Of a stretch of 35,171 nt of DNA, positions 6,164-14,834 are shown in pieces. Numbering within the stretch: position 1 is the first letter of the stretch; every line of letters begins with the position of its first letter. The notes beneath the pieces were generated by a model, which ran no database searches, was not told the origin of the DNA, and was given only the letters and a program-made list of their open reading frames with translations. Source of the stretch: Bordetella parapertussis (lineage in GTDB: Bacteria > Pseudomonadota > Gammaproteobacteria > Burkholderiales > Burkholderiaceae_D); the NCBI GenBank assembly GCA_945883145.1, contig CAMCXB010000021.1:1-35171 (forward strand), read 5' to 3'. A program made the translations under genes and the position numbers.

Positions 6164-8875
6164 TTACGCTGCGAGTAATTGACGCAGTACGAAAGGCAGA
6201 ATACCACCATGACGGTAGTAGTCTACTTCAATCGGTGTATCAATACGCAGTAAAAGTTTAGCTTGTTGAGTTTGACCATTGGCACGCTTGATCACCAAAG
6301 TCACTTCTTGCTGTGGCTTGATGCTGTGTTCTATGCCAAGCAAATCAAAACTTTCATTCCCTGTAATGCCTAAGGATTCAATGCTGTCATTACCTAAGAA
6401 CTGTAAAGGTAGTACACCCATACCAACTAAATTAGAACGATGAATACGTTCAAAGGAACGAGCAACTACTGCTTTCACACCTAATAATTGTGTGCCCTTA
6501 GCAGCCCAGTCACGTGAAGAGCCTGTACCATATTCTTCGCCTGCAAAAATCATGGTGGGCACGCCATCATGAATATATTTCATTGCAGCGTCGTAAATCG
6601 ACATTGCTTCACCGCTAGGTTGAAAAATAGTTTCGCCGCCTTCTACTCGTGAGCCATCTGGCTTCGCAGGAATCATGAGATTTTTAATACGCACGTTTGC
6701 AAACGTACCGCGCATCATGATTTCATGATTACCACGACGTGAGCCATAGGAATTGAAGTCAGCTTTTAATACACCATTAGCGAGTAACCATTTACCTGCT
6801 GGACTTGATTCTTTAATTGAACCTGCTGGAGAAATATGGTCAGTGGTGATTGAATCACCAAATACACCCAGTGCACGTGCATTCGCAATACCCGTTGCTG
6901 CAGCCTTAGGCTCCATTGTGAAATCTTGGAAGAAAGGTGGTTCTGCTATGTAAGTAGATTTAGGCCAGTTATAAATTTCGCCCGTAGCCACACCTTTGAT
7001 GTCTTCCCATAATTTGCCAGGTGCACCTTTAACATCTGCATAATTTGATTTAAAGGTTTTTGCATTCATCGCATATTTCATGAGCTTGCCGATTTCTGCA
7101 CTGGTTGGCCAAATGTCACCAAGATAAATATCTCTACCATTTTTGCCTTTACCAACTGGCTCAGTCATTAAGTCGCGTGTGACATTGCCTGCAATAGCAT
7201 AAGCCACAACTAATGGAGGGGAGGCGAGGAAGTTAGAGCGAATGTTAGGATGAATACGTGCTTCGAAGTTACGATTACCTGACAAGACTGCTGAAGCAAC
7301 GATATCGTTTTTGACGATAGCTTCATTCATAGCCGGTGTCAGATCGCCTGCATTACCAATACAAGTTGTGCAACCATAAGCAGTCACACCAAAACCTAAT
7401 TGTTCAAGGTAAGGTAACAAGCCTGCTGCTTCGAGATATTTAGTAACAACACGTGAGCCAGGAGCGAGTGATGTTTTGATATGTGGTGCAACAGTTAATC
7501 CTGCTGCAACTGCTTTCTTGGCTAATAAACCTGCTGCGAGTAAGACACTAGGATTAGAGGTGTTGGTGCAAGAAGTAATAGCAGCGATTAAAACATCGCC
7601 ATTTTTAACATTCACGCCATCGCTAGTGGTGTATTGCGCATCCAGATCTTCTGCTTTTTTATTAAAGCCATTGTCAGAAACTGGCTTAGAAAATAAATCA
7701 CCGAAGGTTGCTTTAACGTGACCAATTTCAATTCTGTCTTGTGGACGCTTAGGTCCTGCAAGTGAAGGTGCAACAGTAGTAAGGTCGAGTTGAACCACGC
7801 TGCTGTAATCAATATCACCTACTTTTGGAATGCCAAATAATTTTTGTGCTTTGAAATAAGATTCAAAGGCATCGATTTCTGCTTTGCTACGACCAGTGCC
7901 ATGGAAATATTCTATCGTTGCTTCATCAACGGGGAAGAAGCCCATGGTTGCGCCGTATTCAGGTGCCATGTTGGCGATGGTTGCGCGGTCAGTGAGTGAG
8001 AGTGTTGTTGTGCCTTCACCAAAGAACTCAACAAATTTACCCACCACTTTTTGTTTGCGCAGCAGTTCAGTAATAGTGAGAACCAAGTCGGTTGCGGTGA
8101 CGCCTTCACGCAAGATGCCCGTTAAATTCACACCAACGACATCAGGTGTAAGGAAATACACTGGCTGACCTAACATGCCGGCTTCAGCTTCAATACCACC
8201 CACTCCCCAACCAACTACACCAATACCATTAATCATGGTGGTGTGGGAATCAGTGCCCACTAACGTATCAGGGTAATACACACCTTCTTTATGATGCACA
8301 CCACGTGCTAAGTATTCCAGATTAACTTGATGCACGATACCAAAGCCAGGAGGCACAACGCCGAAGGTATCAAAGGCTTGCATACCCCATTTCATAAATT
8401 GATAACGCTCGTTATTGCGTTGGAATTCCAATTTCATGTTGAGATCGAGCGCACCTTTTTCACGGAAGTGATCAATTTGCACAGAATGATCTACAACCAG
8501 ATCAACTGGAACCAGTGGCTCAATGTTCTTGGGATTTTTGCTCATTTTTGATGCAACACCACGCATAGCAGCGAGGTCAGCCAACAAAGGCACACCAGTG
8601 AAGTCTTGCAACACAACACGGGCTACAACAAAAGGAATTTCATTTGTGCGTTCTGCTTTAGGTTTCCATTGAGCGAGTTGTTTTACATGCTCTTCAGTAA
8701 CTTTTTTTCCATCACAATTACGTAAAACGGATTCAAGCACGACACGGATAGAGACCGGCAAACGATCGATATTGATATCTAATTTTTTTTGTAGTGCAGG
8801 GAGTGAATAAAACTTCCCTTTTTTAGTACCAGAAATTTTGAATTCTTTGAGCGTATTCAGCGTATTGTGGGACAT
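6164..8875 (-). CDS. acnA: Aconitate hydratase A
   Basis: This is a cytoplasmic [4Fe-4S] enzyme converting citrate to isocitrate in the TCA cycle. From the chosen start it has 903 residues, typical of the AcnA/IRP1 type and unlike AcnB in domain order. Cluster cysteines are Cys436 in TSCTNTSNPS and Cys502/Cys505 in YGCTTCIGNAG. Other AcnA signatures are DSHTTMINGIGVVGWGVGG, FGDSITTDHISPAGSI, GSRRGNHEIMMRGTFAN and the C-terminal swivel motif EEYGTGSSRDWAAKG. The start at 8875 (MSHNTLNT) has an AGGAG site six bases upstream; an in-frame ATG 21 bases further upstream lies before that site and is unlikely. Related 2-methylisocitrate dehydratase AcnD is possible in principle, but the TCA-cycle neighbours favour aconitase. 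mdh lies upstream on the same strand, separated by a terminator, so acnA must have its own promoter in 8876-9061. Confidence 0.93.
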   Translation of the reverse strand: MSHNTLNTLKEFKISGTKKGKFYSLPALQKKLDINIDRLPVSIRVVLESVLRNCDGKKVTEEHVKQLAQWKPKAERTNEIPFVVARVVLQDFTGVPLLADLAAMRGVASKMSKNPKNIEPLVPVDLVVDHSVQIDHFREKGALDLNMKLEFQRNNERYQFMKWGMQAFDTFGVVPPGFGIVHQVNLEYLARGVHHKEGVYYPDTLVGTDSHTTMINGIGVVGWGVGGIEAEAGMLGQPVYFLTPDVVGVNLTGILREGVTATDLVLTITELLRKQKVVGKFVEFFGEGTTTLSLTDRATIANMAPEYGATMGFFPVDEATIEYFHGTGRSKAEIDAFESYFKAQKLFGIPKVGDIDYSSVVQLDLTTVAPSLAGPKRPQDRIEIGHVKATFGDLFSKPVSDNGFNKKAEDLDAQYTTSDGVNVKNGDVLIAAITSCTNTSNPSVLLAAGLLAKKAVAAGLTVAPHIKTSLAPGSRVVTKYLEAAGLLPYLEQLGFGVTAYGCTTCIGNAGDLTPAMNEAIVKNDIVASAVLSGNRNFEARIHPNIRSNFLASPPLVVAYAIAGNVTRDLMTEPVGKGKNGRDIYLGDIWPTSAEIGKLMKYAMNAKTFKSNYADVKGAPGKLWEDIKGVATGEIYNWPKSTYIAEPPFFQDFTMEPKAAATGIANARALGVFGDSITTDHISPAGSIKESSPAGKWLLANGVLKADFNSYGSRRGNHEIMMRGTFANVRIKNLMIPAKPDGSRVEGGETIFQPSGEAMSIYDAAMKYIHDGVPTMIFAGEEYGTGSSRDWAAKGTQLLGVKAVVARSFERIHRSNLVGMGVLPLQFLGNDSIESLGITGNESFDLLGIEHSIKPQQEVTLVIKRANGQTQQAKLLLRIDTPIEVDYYRHGGILPFVLRQLLAA

Positions 8876-9061
8876 GTGCTCTCCTTGCTTTTTCAAAGTA
8901 AAAATTAATTAAAACGGTATCCGTGATGCTGCTTGCGCATAATTTTTTGACCCTGCATAGTGATCGTATATCGGTAATGTTAACGCTATGTTCGATTCTT
9001 TAAACAGAACTACGGAAGGGTGCACATGCATCAAATTCCAGAAGTCTGCGCGCTGTATTTG

Positions 9062-9096
9062 AAAAAGCGTTGCACTAGAAAGTCTGGTGCAACGCT
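9062..9096 (-). terminator. Rho-independent terminator of mdh
   Basis: A perfect 10-bp stem (agcgttgcac at 9066-9075 with gtgcaacgct at 9087-9096) and an 11-base loop are followed on the minus strand by TTTT. The hairpin begins about 10 bases past the mdh stop codon. It isolates mdh from acnA. Confidence 0.85.
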
Positions 9097-9105
9097 CATA
9101 GTCAA

Positions 9106-10095
9106 TTAAGGTAGCAGATGTTTTACGCCATCACGCTCTTCTGTTAATTCTTTGAGAGTGAGGTTGATACGCTCTTGTGAGAATGCATCAATATCCAAGC
9201 CTTGTACGATTTTATATTCGCCGTTTTCTGTCGTTACAGGAAAACCAAACATCGTATCTTTAGGAATGCCGTAGGAGCCATCGGAAGGAATGCCCATGGT
9301 GGTCCACTTACCGTGTGTGCCTAATACCCAGTCATGAATATGATCAATAGCTGCGTTAGCGGCAGATGCTGCGGATGACAAGCCACGTGCTTCGATAATG
9401 GCGCCACCACGTTTACCAACGGTAGTTAAGAAAGTGTCTTTATTCCATGCTTCATCGTTAATCATGTCTTTAACGGATTTGCCATCGATAGTGGCAAAGC
9501 GATAGTCCGCATACATAGTTGGTGAGTGATTACCCCATACGCAGAGCTTTTCAATCGCAGCCACTGGCTTGCCTGTTTTCGCTGCGATTTGCGACAGTGC
9601 GCGGTTATGATCTAGACGTAACATCGCCGTGAAATTCTTAGCAGGCAGGCTAGGCGCAGATTTCATAGCAATGTAAGCATTGGTGTTAGCTGGATTACCC
9701 ACTACGAGTACTTTTACATTGCGTGAAGCGACTGCATCGAGTGCTTTACCTTGTACGGTGAAAATTTGTGCATTGGCTTCCAACAAATCTTTACGCTCCA
9801 TGCCTGGGCCACGTGGGCGTGCACCAACTAACAGAGCAACATCGATATCTTTGAAAGCAGTCATAGGATCAGCATGCGCAGTCATGCCTGCTAACAGTGG
9901 AAACGCGCAATCGTCGATTTCCATCATCACGCCTTTTAAGGCTTTTTGCGCTTTTTCATCTGGAATTTCTAATAATTGCAAGATGACTGGCTGGTCTTTA
10001 CCCAGCATGTCGCCATTCGCAATACGAAACAATAGTGAGTAGCCGATTTGGCCTGCGGCGCCAGTGACAGCAACACGCATGGGGGTTTTAGCCAT
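9106..10095 (-). CDS. mdh: Malate dehydrogenase (NAD)
   Basis: This enzyme interconverts malate and oxaloacetate with NAD(H). Here it serves the TCA cycle and can also feed malate to the MtkAB/Mcl branch encoded nearby. The 329-residue length and sequence match the betaproteobacterial type related to animal cytosolic MDH. Motifs are the Rossmann loop VTGAAGQIGYS, substrate arginines in GARPRGPGMERKDLL, VVGNPANTNA, and the proton relay Asp162 (LRLDHNRA) with His190 (VWGNHSPTMYADYR). GGAG lies eight bases before the ATG. The gene diverges from the gntR-type regulator, and the 173-base spacer holds a palindrome that could control both. A clear terminator follows. Confidence 0.96.
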   Translation of the reverse strand: MAKTPMRVAVTGAAGQIGYSLLFRIANGDMLGKDQPVILQLLEIPDEKAQKALKGVMMEIDDCAFPLLAGMTAHADPMTAFKDIDVALLVGARPRGPGMERKDLLEANAQIFTVQGKALDAVASRNVKVLVVGNPANTNAYIAMKSAPSLPAKNFTAMLRLDHNRALSQIAAKTGKPVAAIEKLCVWGNHSPTMYADYRFATIDGKSVKDMINDEAWNKDTFLTTVGKRGGAIIEARGLSSAASAANAAIDHIHDWVLGTHGKWTTMGIPSDGSYGIPKDTMFGFPVTTENGEYKIVQGLDIDAFSQERINLTLKELTEERDGVKHLLP

Positions 10096-10216
10096 GTTAC
10101 ATCTCCAATGTGATCAAAATGATAAGAAAAGAGGGGTTTTACTAAGACTTTACCTGCCAGAAAGTTTGCTCGCGAGTGTAGGCCTGTCGATCTGCTGTGT
10201 CAATCCTGATCTTATA

Positions 10217-10228
10217 TCTTATATAAGA
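10217..10228. promoter_or_regulatory. Palindromic candidate operator in the mdh/gntR divergent promoter
   Basis: tcttatataaga is a perfect 12-bp palindrome, and a further half-site copy, cttatat, lies directly upstream (10211-10217). GntR-family regulators commonly bind short A/T-rich palindromes near their own gene, so this is a good candidate for the site of the adjacent regulator. I found no second copy upstream of acnA, sdhC, gltA or odhA. Binding is inference. Confidence 0.5.
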
Positions 10229-10268
10229 CATAGTACTGCACAATTTTCTGGACGGTAACGGTGCATTT

Positions 10269-11078
10269 GTGGTGAAATCACTACCCATGACCCAGACCGT
10301 TCTCCCTTCGGCACCAACTGGCGCACCAAGCAATTCTGGTGTGACTAGCAATGCCTCCGGCTCACCCACATTTAGTCCGCTCTATCAGCAGATTAAATCC
10401 TTGATTGTGCAAAGCCTGCAATCGGGTGAGTGGAAGCCGGGCGAGTTGATCCCTAGTGAAGTTGAGTTAGCTTATCGCTTTAAGGTTAGTCAAGGAACTG
10501 TGCGCAAAGCAATTGATGAATTGTCGGCTGAAAATTTGGTTGTTCGGCGTCAGGGTAAGGGTACCTTTGTCGCGACGCATCATGAGGCAAAAGTGCAGTT
10601 TCGGTTTTTGCGACTAATGCCAGATAATGGCGATGCTCAGCAGCCGGAAAATCATATTATTGAGGTCAAGCGCATGCGCGGGCCAGCAGAAGTAACGCGT
10701 TTGTTGGACATGAAGGCCGGTGATTCCGTGGTCTACATCAAGCGCGTACAATTTTTTGATGGCACGCCCATTATTTTGGAAGAAATCTGGTTGCCCGGTA
10801 GTCTATTTAAAGGACTAACTGTTGAGCGTTTAGATGAGTACAAAGGTCCGATGTATGGATTATTTGAAGCCGAATTTGGCACGCAAATGATTCATGCCTC
10901 GGAAAAAGTAAGGGCGGTTGCCGCTGATGAAGCTGCTGCAGCTCTATTAAAAGTATCACTTGGCGTGCCTTTACTGAGCGTTGATAGGGTGGCATTTACT
11001 TATGGTGAAAAGCCGGTAGAAGTGAGACGTGCTTTATATGTCACAGCGCAGCATCATTACCAAAATGAATTGAGTTAA
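10269..11078 (+). CDS. GntR-family transcriptional regulator, HutC/UTRA type
   Basis: The protein begins with a Ser/Ala/Thr-rich tail of about 40 residues. A winged helix-turn-helix follows (about residues 42-105; PLYQQIKSLIVQSLQSGEWK, LIPSEVELAYRF, SQGTVRKAIDEL, RRQGKGTFVATH). The rest is a UTRA-type effector domain (about 115-265; LEEIWLPGSLFKGL, VDRVAFTYGEKPVEVRRALY). Such regulators sense a small metabolite through the UTRA domain. Its position between mdh and sdhCDAB-gltA, and the palindrome in its promoter, suggest control of TCA-cycle genes. The effector cannot be deduced. The start is uncertain: GTG at 10269 or 10272, or ATG at 10287; none has a strong ribosome-binding site. Confidence 0.88.
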   Translation: MVKSLPMTQTVLPSAPTGAPSNSGVTSNASGSPTFSPLYQQIKSLIVQSLQSGEWKPGELIPSEVELAYRFKVSQGTVRKAIDELSAENLVVRRQGKGTFVATHHEAKVQFRFLRLMPDNGDAQQPENHIIEVKRMRGPAEVTRLLDMKAGDSVVYIKRVQFFDGTPIILEEIWLPGSLFKGLTVERLDEYKGPMYGLFEAEFGTQMIHASEKVRAVAADEAAAALLKVSLGVPLLSVDRVAFTYGEKPVEVRRALYVTAQHHYQNELS

Positions 11079-11217
11079 GACTTTTGGTTTGAAAAAAATC
11101 GACGATATCGCTGTCCAAATTAGGCAAGTCAGGCAGTGATAATCAAAGAAGTGTTTTAACAGATAGAATCAAGCGGTTTTAGTGTGTTTAGGAAACTTTT
11201 AGTCTAGAAGGATGCAT

Positions 11218-11625
11218 ATGTCTGAAGTGACTACCAAGCCAGCAAGAAGGTTTACCAATATTCACATTACGCAATTGATGCACTACCGCTTGCCTTTAGC
11301 AGGTGTGGTGTCGATATTGCATCGTGTGAGTGGTGCATTAATGTTTTTATTGCTGCCGTTCGTCCTTTATCTATTTGATAAAAGTATTACCTCTGAAATT
11401 TCCTTCAACTATTTGCAAGGTTATGTGCGCCATTGGTCAGTCAAGTTGGCAATTCTTGCATTGAGCTGGGCATATCTGCATCACTTATGCGGTGGCATAC
11501 GCCATCTGATCATGGATGCGCATATAGGCTTGACCAAAGAAGGTGCACGCAAATCTGCGCGCATCGTCTTTGCAGTGAGTTTGCCTTTAACGGCATTAGT
11601 CGCCCTTAAATTATTTGGAGCGTAA
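11218..11625 (+). CDS. sdhC: Succinate dehydrogenase cytochrome b556 subunit
   Basis: This membrane anchor subunit of complex II has 135 residues and three hydrophobic helices. It helps bind heme b and ubiquinone. Family motifs are RLPLAGVVSILHRVSGALMF and LHHLCGGIRHLIMD; His89 is the expected heme ligand by alignment with the E. coli SdhC motif. The start at 11218 is preferred over the ATG at 11212, because the Shine-Dalgarno AGAAGGA (11206-11212) is then five bases away. It opens the sdhCDAB-sdhE run, and only two bases separate it from sdhD. No convincing promoter could be picked in the 139 bases after the regulator gene. Confidence 0.93.
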   Translation: MSEVTTKPARRFTNIHITQLMHYRLPLAGVVSILHRVSGALMFLLLPFVLYLFDKSITSEISFNYLQGYVRHWSVKLAILALSWAYLHHLCGGIRHLIMDAHIGLTKEGARKSARIVFAVSLPLTALVALKLFGA

Positions 11626-11627
11626 AT

Positions 11628-11993
11628 ATGACGATCGAACGTATAGGGCCTAAGCGTTTAGTGGTTGGTGCGCATTATGGTTTAAAAGATTGGTTAGCTC
11701 AGCGTGTCACAGCGGTTGTGATGGCGCTGTTTACTTTAGTTTTGCTGGTCGCTTACTTGATTACCGATGAAGTAACTTATGAAGGTTGGGCTGGTTTATT
11801 TGCAATGCAATGGTTTAAGTTATTGTCACTGGTGACCTTTCTTGCTTTGTACTATCACGTCTGGGTAGGTATGCGTGACATCTGGATGGATTACGTTAAA
11901 CCAGTTGGCGTGCGTTTGTTATTGCAAGTTTTCACCATACTCTGGTTGGTCGCTTGTGCCGCCTGGACAGTACAGATTCTTTGGAGCGTGTAA
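11628..11993 (+). CDS. sdhD: Succinate dehydrogenase hydrophobic membrane anchor subunit
   Basis: This is the second membrane subunit of complex II, 121 residues with three transmembrane helices. The motif YYHVWVGMRDIWMDYVKP carries His77, matching the E. coli SdhD heme-ligand region, and is followed by the usual RLLLQVFTILWLVAC helix. It starts two bases after the sdhC stop and ends three bases before the sdhA start, so it is clearly translated as part of the operon. Confidence 0.93.
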   Translation: MTIERIGPKRLVVGAHYGLKDWLAQRVTAVVMALFTLVLLVAYLITDEVTYEGWAGLFAMQWFKLLSLVTFLALYYHVWVGMRDIWMDYVKPVGVRLLLQVFTILWLVACAAWTVQILWSV

Positions 11994-11996
11994 ATC

Positions 11997-13772
11997 GTGT
12001 CAGCTATTAAATCCTCCATTCCTACACGTCGTTTTGACGCTGTGATTATTGGTGCCGGTGGTTCTGGCATGCGCGCTTCTTTGCAGTTAGCTGAAGCGGG
12101 TTTGAATGTCGCCGTGTTATCGAAAGTTTTTCCAACTCGTTCACATACCGTAGCTGCACAAGGTGGTATCGGTGCATCACTGGGCAATATGTCAGAAGAC
12201 AATTGGTACTGGCATATGTTTGATACCGTCAAAGGTAGTGACTACCTAGGTGATCAAGATGCGATTGAATTCATGTGTCGTGAAGCACCGAAAGTGGTGT
12301 ACGAGCTTGAGCATTTTGGTATGCCATTTGATCGTAATCCAGATGGCACGATTTATCAGCGTCCATTCGGTGGTCACACTGCAAACTTTGGTGAAAAACC
12401 TGTTCAACGTGCTTGCGCTGCAGCGGACCGTACTGGTCACGCTATGTTGCACACACTCTATCAACGTAATGTACGTGCAAAAACACATTTCTTCGTAGAG
12501 TGGATGGCGATTGATTTAGTGCGCGATGCAGATGGTGATGTTGTTGGTGTCGTCGCACTCGAGATGGAAACTGGCGAGGCTATGATCTTGCAAGCCAAGA
12601 CCACGGTATTTGCTACCGGTGGTGCAGGTCGTATTTGGGCAGCGTCTACCAATGCCTTCATTAATACTGGTGACGGTATGGGCATGGCAGCACGCGCAGG
12701 CTTACCACTTGAAGATATGGAATTCTGGCAGTTTCATCCGACTGGTGTGGCGGGTGCGGGTGTGTTGATTACCGAAGGTGTGCGTGGTGAAGGCGGTATT
12801 TTGATTAACAGTGAAGGTGAGCGTTTCATGGAACGTTATGCGCCTACATTGAAAGATCTCGCGCCGCGTGATTTCGTTTCACGCTCCATGGACCAAGAAA
12901 TTAAAGAAGGTCGTGGTTGTGGTCCTAAGAAAGATCATGTGCTGCTAGATCTGCGTCACATTGGTGCCGACACCATACGCAAACGTTTGCCTTCAATTTT
13001 AGAAATTGGTCATAAGTTTGCGAACGTCGATGCAACCAAAGAACCGATTCCAGTTGTGCCTACTATTCACTATCAAATGGGTGGCATTCCTACCAACATT
13101 CATGGTCAAGTTGTCGCGCCTAAGAATGGTAGCCAAGAAATCGTACGTGGTTTGTATGCGATTGGTGAATGCGCTTGTGTCTCAGTACATGGCGCAAACC
13201 GTCTAGGTACAAATTCCTTGTTAGATTTATTGGTCTTTGGTCGTGCTGCAGGTAATCATATTGTGGCAAGCAAATTAGAAGATCAAAGCTTTAAAGATTT
13301 ACCTGCGGATCCTGCAGATCTAGCGCTCTCACGTTTGGCACATCTAGAAGCATCGACTGGCTCTGAACGTGTACAAGATGTGGCGAATGATATTCGTAAA
13401 ACCATGCAGCATTACTGCGGTGTGTTCCGTACACAAGAATTACTGGATGAAGGTACTAAAGAAATTATGCAACTCGATGAACGTCGTAAGCATATTTCTT
13501 ATAAAGATAAATCCAAAGTATTTAATACCGCACGTATAGAAGCATTGGAGCTCGATAATCTGATCGAGACAGCAAAAGCCACTATTGTTTCAGCGGCAGC
13601 ACGTAAAGAATCACGCGGTGCGCATGCACATCGTGATTTCGAAAAACGTGATGATGAAAACTGGATGAAGCATAGCCTGTGGTATTCCGAGGGCAATCGA
13701 TTGGATTACAAGCCAGTCGTCACCAAGCCATTGACTGTAGAAACCTTTAAGCCAAAAGCACGTACTTTCTAA
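11997..13772 (+). CDS. sdhA: Succinate dehydrogenase flavoprotein subunit
   Basis: This catalytic subunit oxidises succinate to fumarate. It has 591 residues, the normal length. Motifs are the Rossmann IIGAGGSGMRASLQLAEAG, the covalent FAD histidine His50 in TRSHTVAAQGG, the substrate region QFHPTGVAGAG, the catalytic arginine region LAPRDFVSRSM, HYQMGGIPTN and HGANRLGTNSLLDLLVFG. The start is GTG at 11997, giving MSAIKSS, with a GGAG about 11 bases upstream inside the end of sdhD. sdhE, needed to attach the FAD, lies two genes downstream. Confidence 0.97.
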   Translation: MSAIKSSIPTRRFDAVIIGAGGSGMRASLQLAEAGLNVAVLSKVFPTRSHTVAAQGGIGASLGNMSEDNWYWHMFDTVKGSDYLGDQDAIEFMCREAPKVVYELEHFGMPFDRNPDGTIYQRPFGGHTANFGEKPVQRACAAADRTGHAMLHTLYQRNVRAKTHFFVEWMAIDLVRDADGDVVGVVALEMETGEAMILQAKTTVFATGGAGRIWAASTNAFINTGDGMGMAARAGLPLEDMEFWQFHPTGVAGAGVLITEGVRGEGGILINSEGERFMERYAPTLKDLAPRDFVSRSMDQEIKEGRGCGPKKDHVLLDLRHIGADTIRKRLPSILEIGHKFANVDATKEPIPVVPTIHYQMGGIPTNIHGQVVAPKNGSQEIVRGLYAIGECACVSVHGANRLGTNSLLDLLVFGRAAGNHIVASKLEDQSFKDLPADPADLALSRLAHLEASTGSERVQDVANDIRKTMQHYCGVFRTQELLDEGTKEIMQLDERRKHISYKDKSKVFNTARIEALELDNLIETAKATIVSAAARKESRGAHAHRDFEKRDDENWMKHSLWYSEGNRLDYKPVVTKPLTVETFKPKARTF

Positions 13773-13782
13773 GAGCCTAACC

Positions 13783-14493
13783 ATGACACGTACAGTGAAA
13801 TTCCAGATCTATCGTTACGATCCAGATAAGGACGCCAAGCCTTACATGCAGGACTTAACCGTGACCCTGCAAGACACCGACAAAATGTTGTTGGATGCTT
13901 TGCAGCGGATTAAAGCCGATGTAGATGATTCATTAGCCTTGCGTCGTTCTTGTCGCGAAGGTGTATGCGGTTCGGATGCCATGAATATCAATGGTAAAAA
14001 CGGATTGGCTTGTACTACCAACCTGAATGAATTGAGTGAGCCTATCGTATTGCGTCCATTGCCAGGCTTGCCAGTGATACGTGATTTGATCGTCGATATG
14101 ACGAACTTCTTCAAACAATATCATTCGATCAAACCATTTTTAATTAATACTACGATTCCACCTGAAAAAGAGCGTTTGCAAATGCCTGCAGAGCGTGAAG
14201 AGTTGGATGGTTTATATGAATGTATTTTGTGTGCCTGCTGTTCTACATCATGTCCATCATTCTGGTGGAATCCTGATAAATTTGTAGGGCCAGCTGGCTT
14301 GTTACAAGCGTATCGTTTTATTGCAGATAGCCGTGATGAAGCAACCGGTGAACGTCTAGATAATTTAGAAGATCCTTATCGTTTATTCCGCTGTCACTCC
14401 ATCATGAATTGTGTGGATGTTTGTCCTAAAGGACTCAATCCCAACAAAGCTATAGGTAAGATTAAAGAATTACTGGTGAGACGTGCTGTTTAA
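13783..14493 (+). CDS. sdhB: Succinate dehydrogenase iron-sulfur subunit
   Basis: This subunit carries electrons from SdhA to the quinone site. The 236-residue protein has the plant-type [2Fe-2S] motif SCREGVCGSDAMNINGKNG with a later Cys, the [4Fe-4S] motif CILCACCSTSCP, and the [3Fe-4S]/[4Fe-4S] motif CHSIMNCVDVCPKGLNP. It begins 10 bases after sdhA. Its TAA stop overlaps the sdhE ATG by one base, which points to translational coupling. Confidence 0.97.
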   Translation: MTRTVKFQIYRYDPDKDAKPYMQDLTVTLQDTDKMLLDALQRIKADVDDSLALRRSCREGVCGSDAMNINGKNGLACTTNLNELSEPIVLRPLPGLPVIRDLIVDMTNFFKQYHSIKPFLINTTIPPEKERLQMPAEREELDGLYECILCACCSTSCPSFWWNPDKFVGPAGLLQAYRFIADSRDEATGERLDNLEDPYRLFRCHSIMNCVDVCPKGLNPNKAIGKIKELLVRRAV

Positions 14494-14765
14494 TGTCTAA
14501 GGTTGCCCATCAAGATGATCCAGCAAGACGTACTCGCTTACGTTGGCGTAGTCGTAGAGGCTTGTTAGAAAACGATTTGATCTTGTCGCGTTTTCTTGAT
14601 GCGCATGAATTAAGTTTGACGGATGATGATGTCGATGCATTCACCAAATTAATGGAGTTGCCAGACAATGATTTAATGGGTTTGTTGTTGGGACAAAACG
14701 AACCTGTTGATGAATTAAATCAGCCGCATGTCCATGCCTTGTTAATCAGGTTAAGACAAGCCTGA
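14493..14765 (+). CDS. sdhE: FAD assembly factor SdhE (YgfY/Sdh5 family)
   Basis: This small soluble protein promotes covalent attachment of FAD to SdhA. It has 90 residues, as usual for the family. The key RGxxE motif is present in RSRRGLLENDL, followed by the helical pattern ending in FTKLMELPDNDLMGLLLGQ. Its start overlaps the sdhB stop by one base. Its place directly after sdhB supports the assignment. Confidence 0.93.
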   Translation: MSKVAHQDDPARRTRLRWRSRRGLLENDLILSRFLDAHELSLTDDDVDAFTKLMELPDNDLMGLLLGQNEPVDELNQPHVHALLIRLRQA

Positions 14766-14834
14766 AAACCAAAGCTTGCAAAAAAATTGATGTATTTAAA
14801 AAAGCTATGTTCGCTATTTTTTTAGGGTAGAACC

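Noticed and set aside
5877..6182. 101-codon open frame on the plus strand
   Set aside because: It overlaps the well-supported 58-residue gene on the other strand and runs through two hairpins; its composition is not protein-like.
8876..8896. Upstream ATG for acnA
   Set aside because: It lies before the AGGAG site that fits the ATG at 8875, and it adds residues the family lacks.
14798..14823. A/T hairpin with T7 between sdhE and gltA
   Set aside because: The stem has only a few G-C pairs and a mismatch, and gltA is expected to be read through from sdh; too weak to call a terminator.
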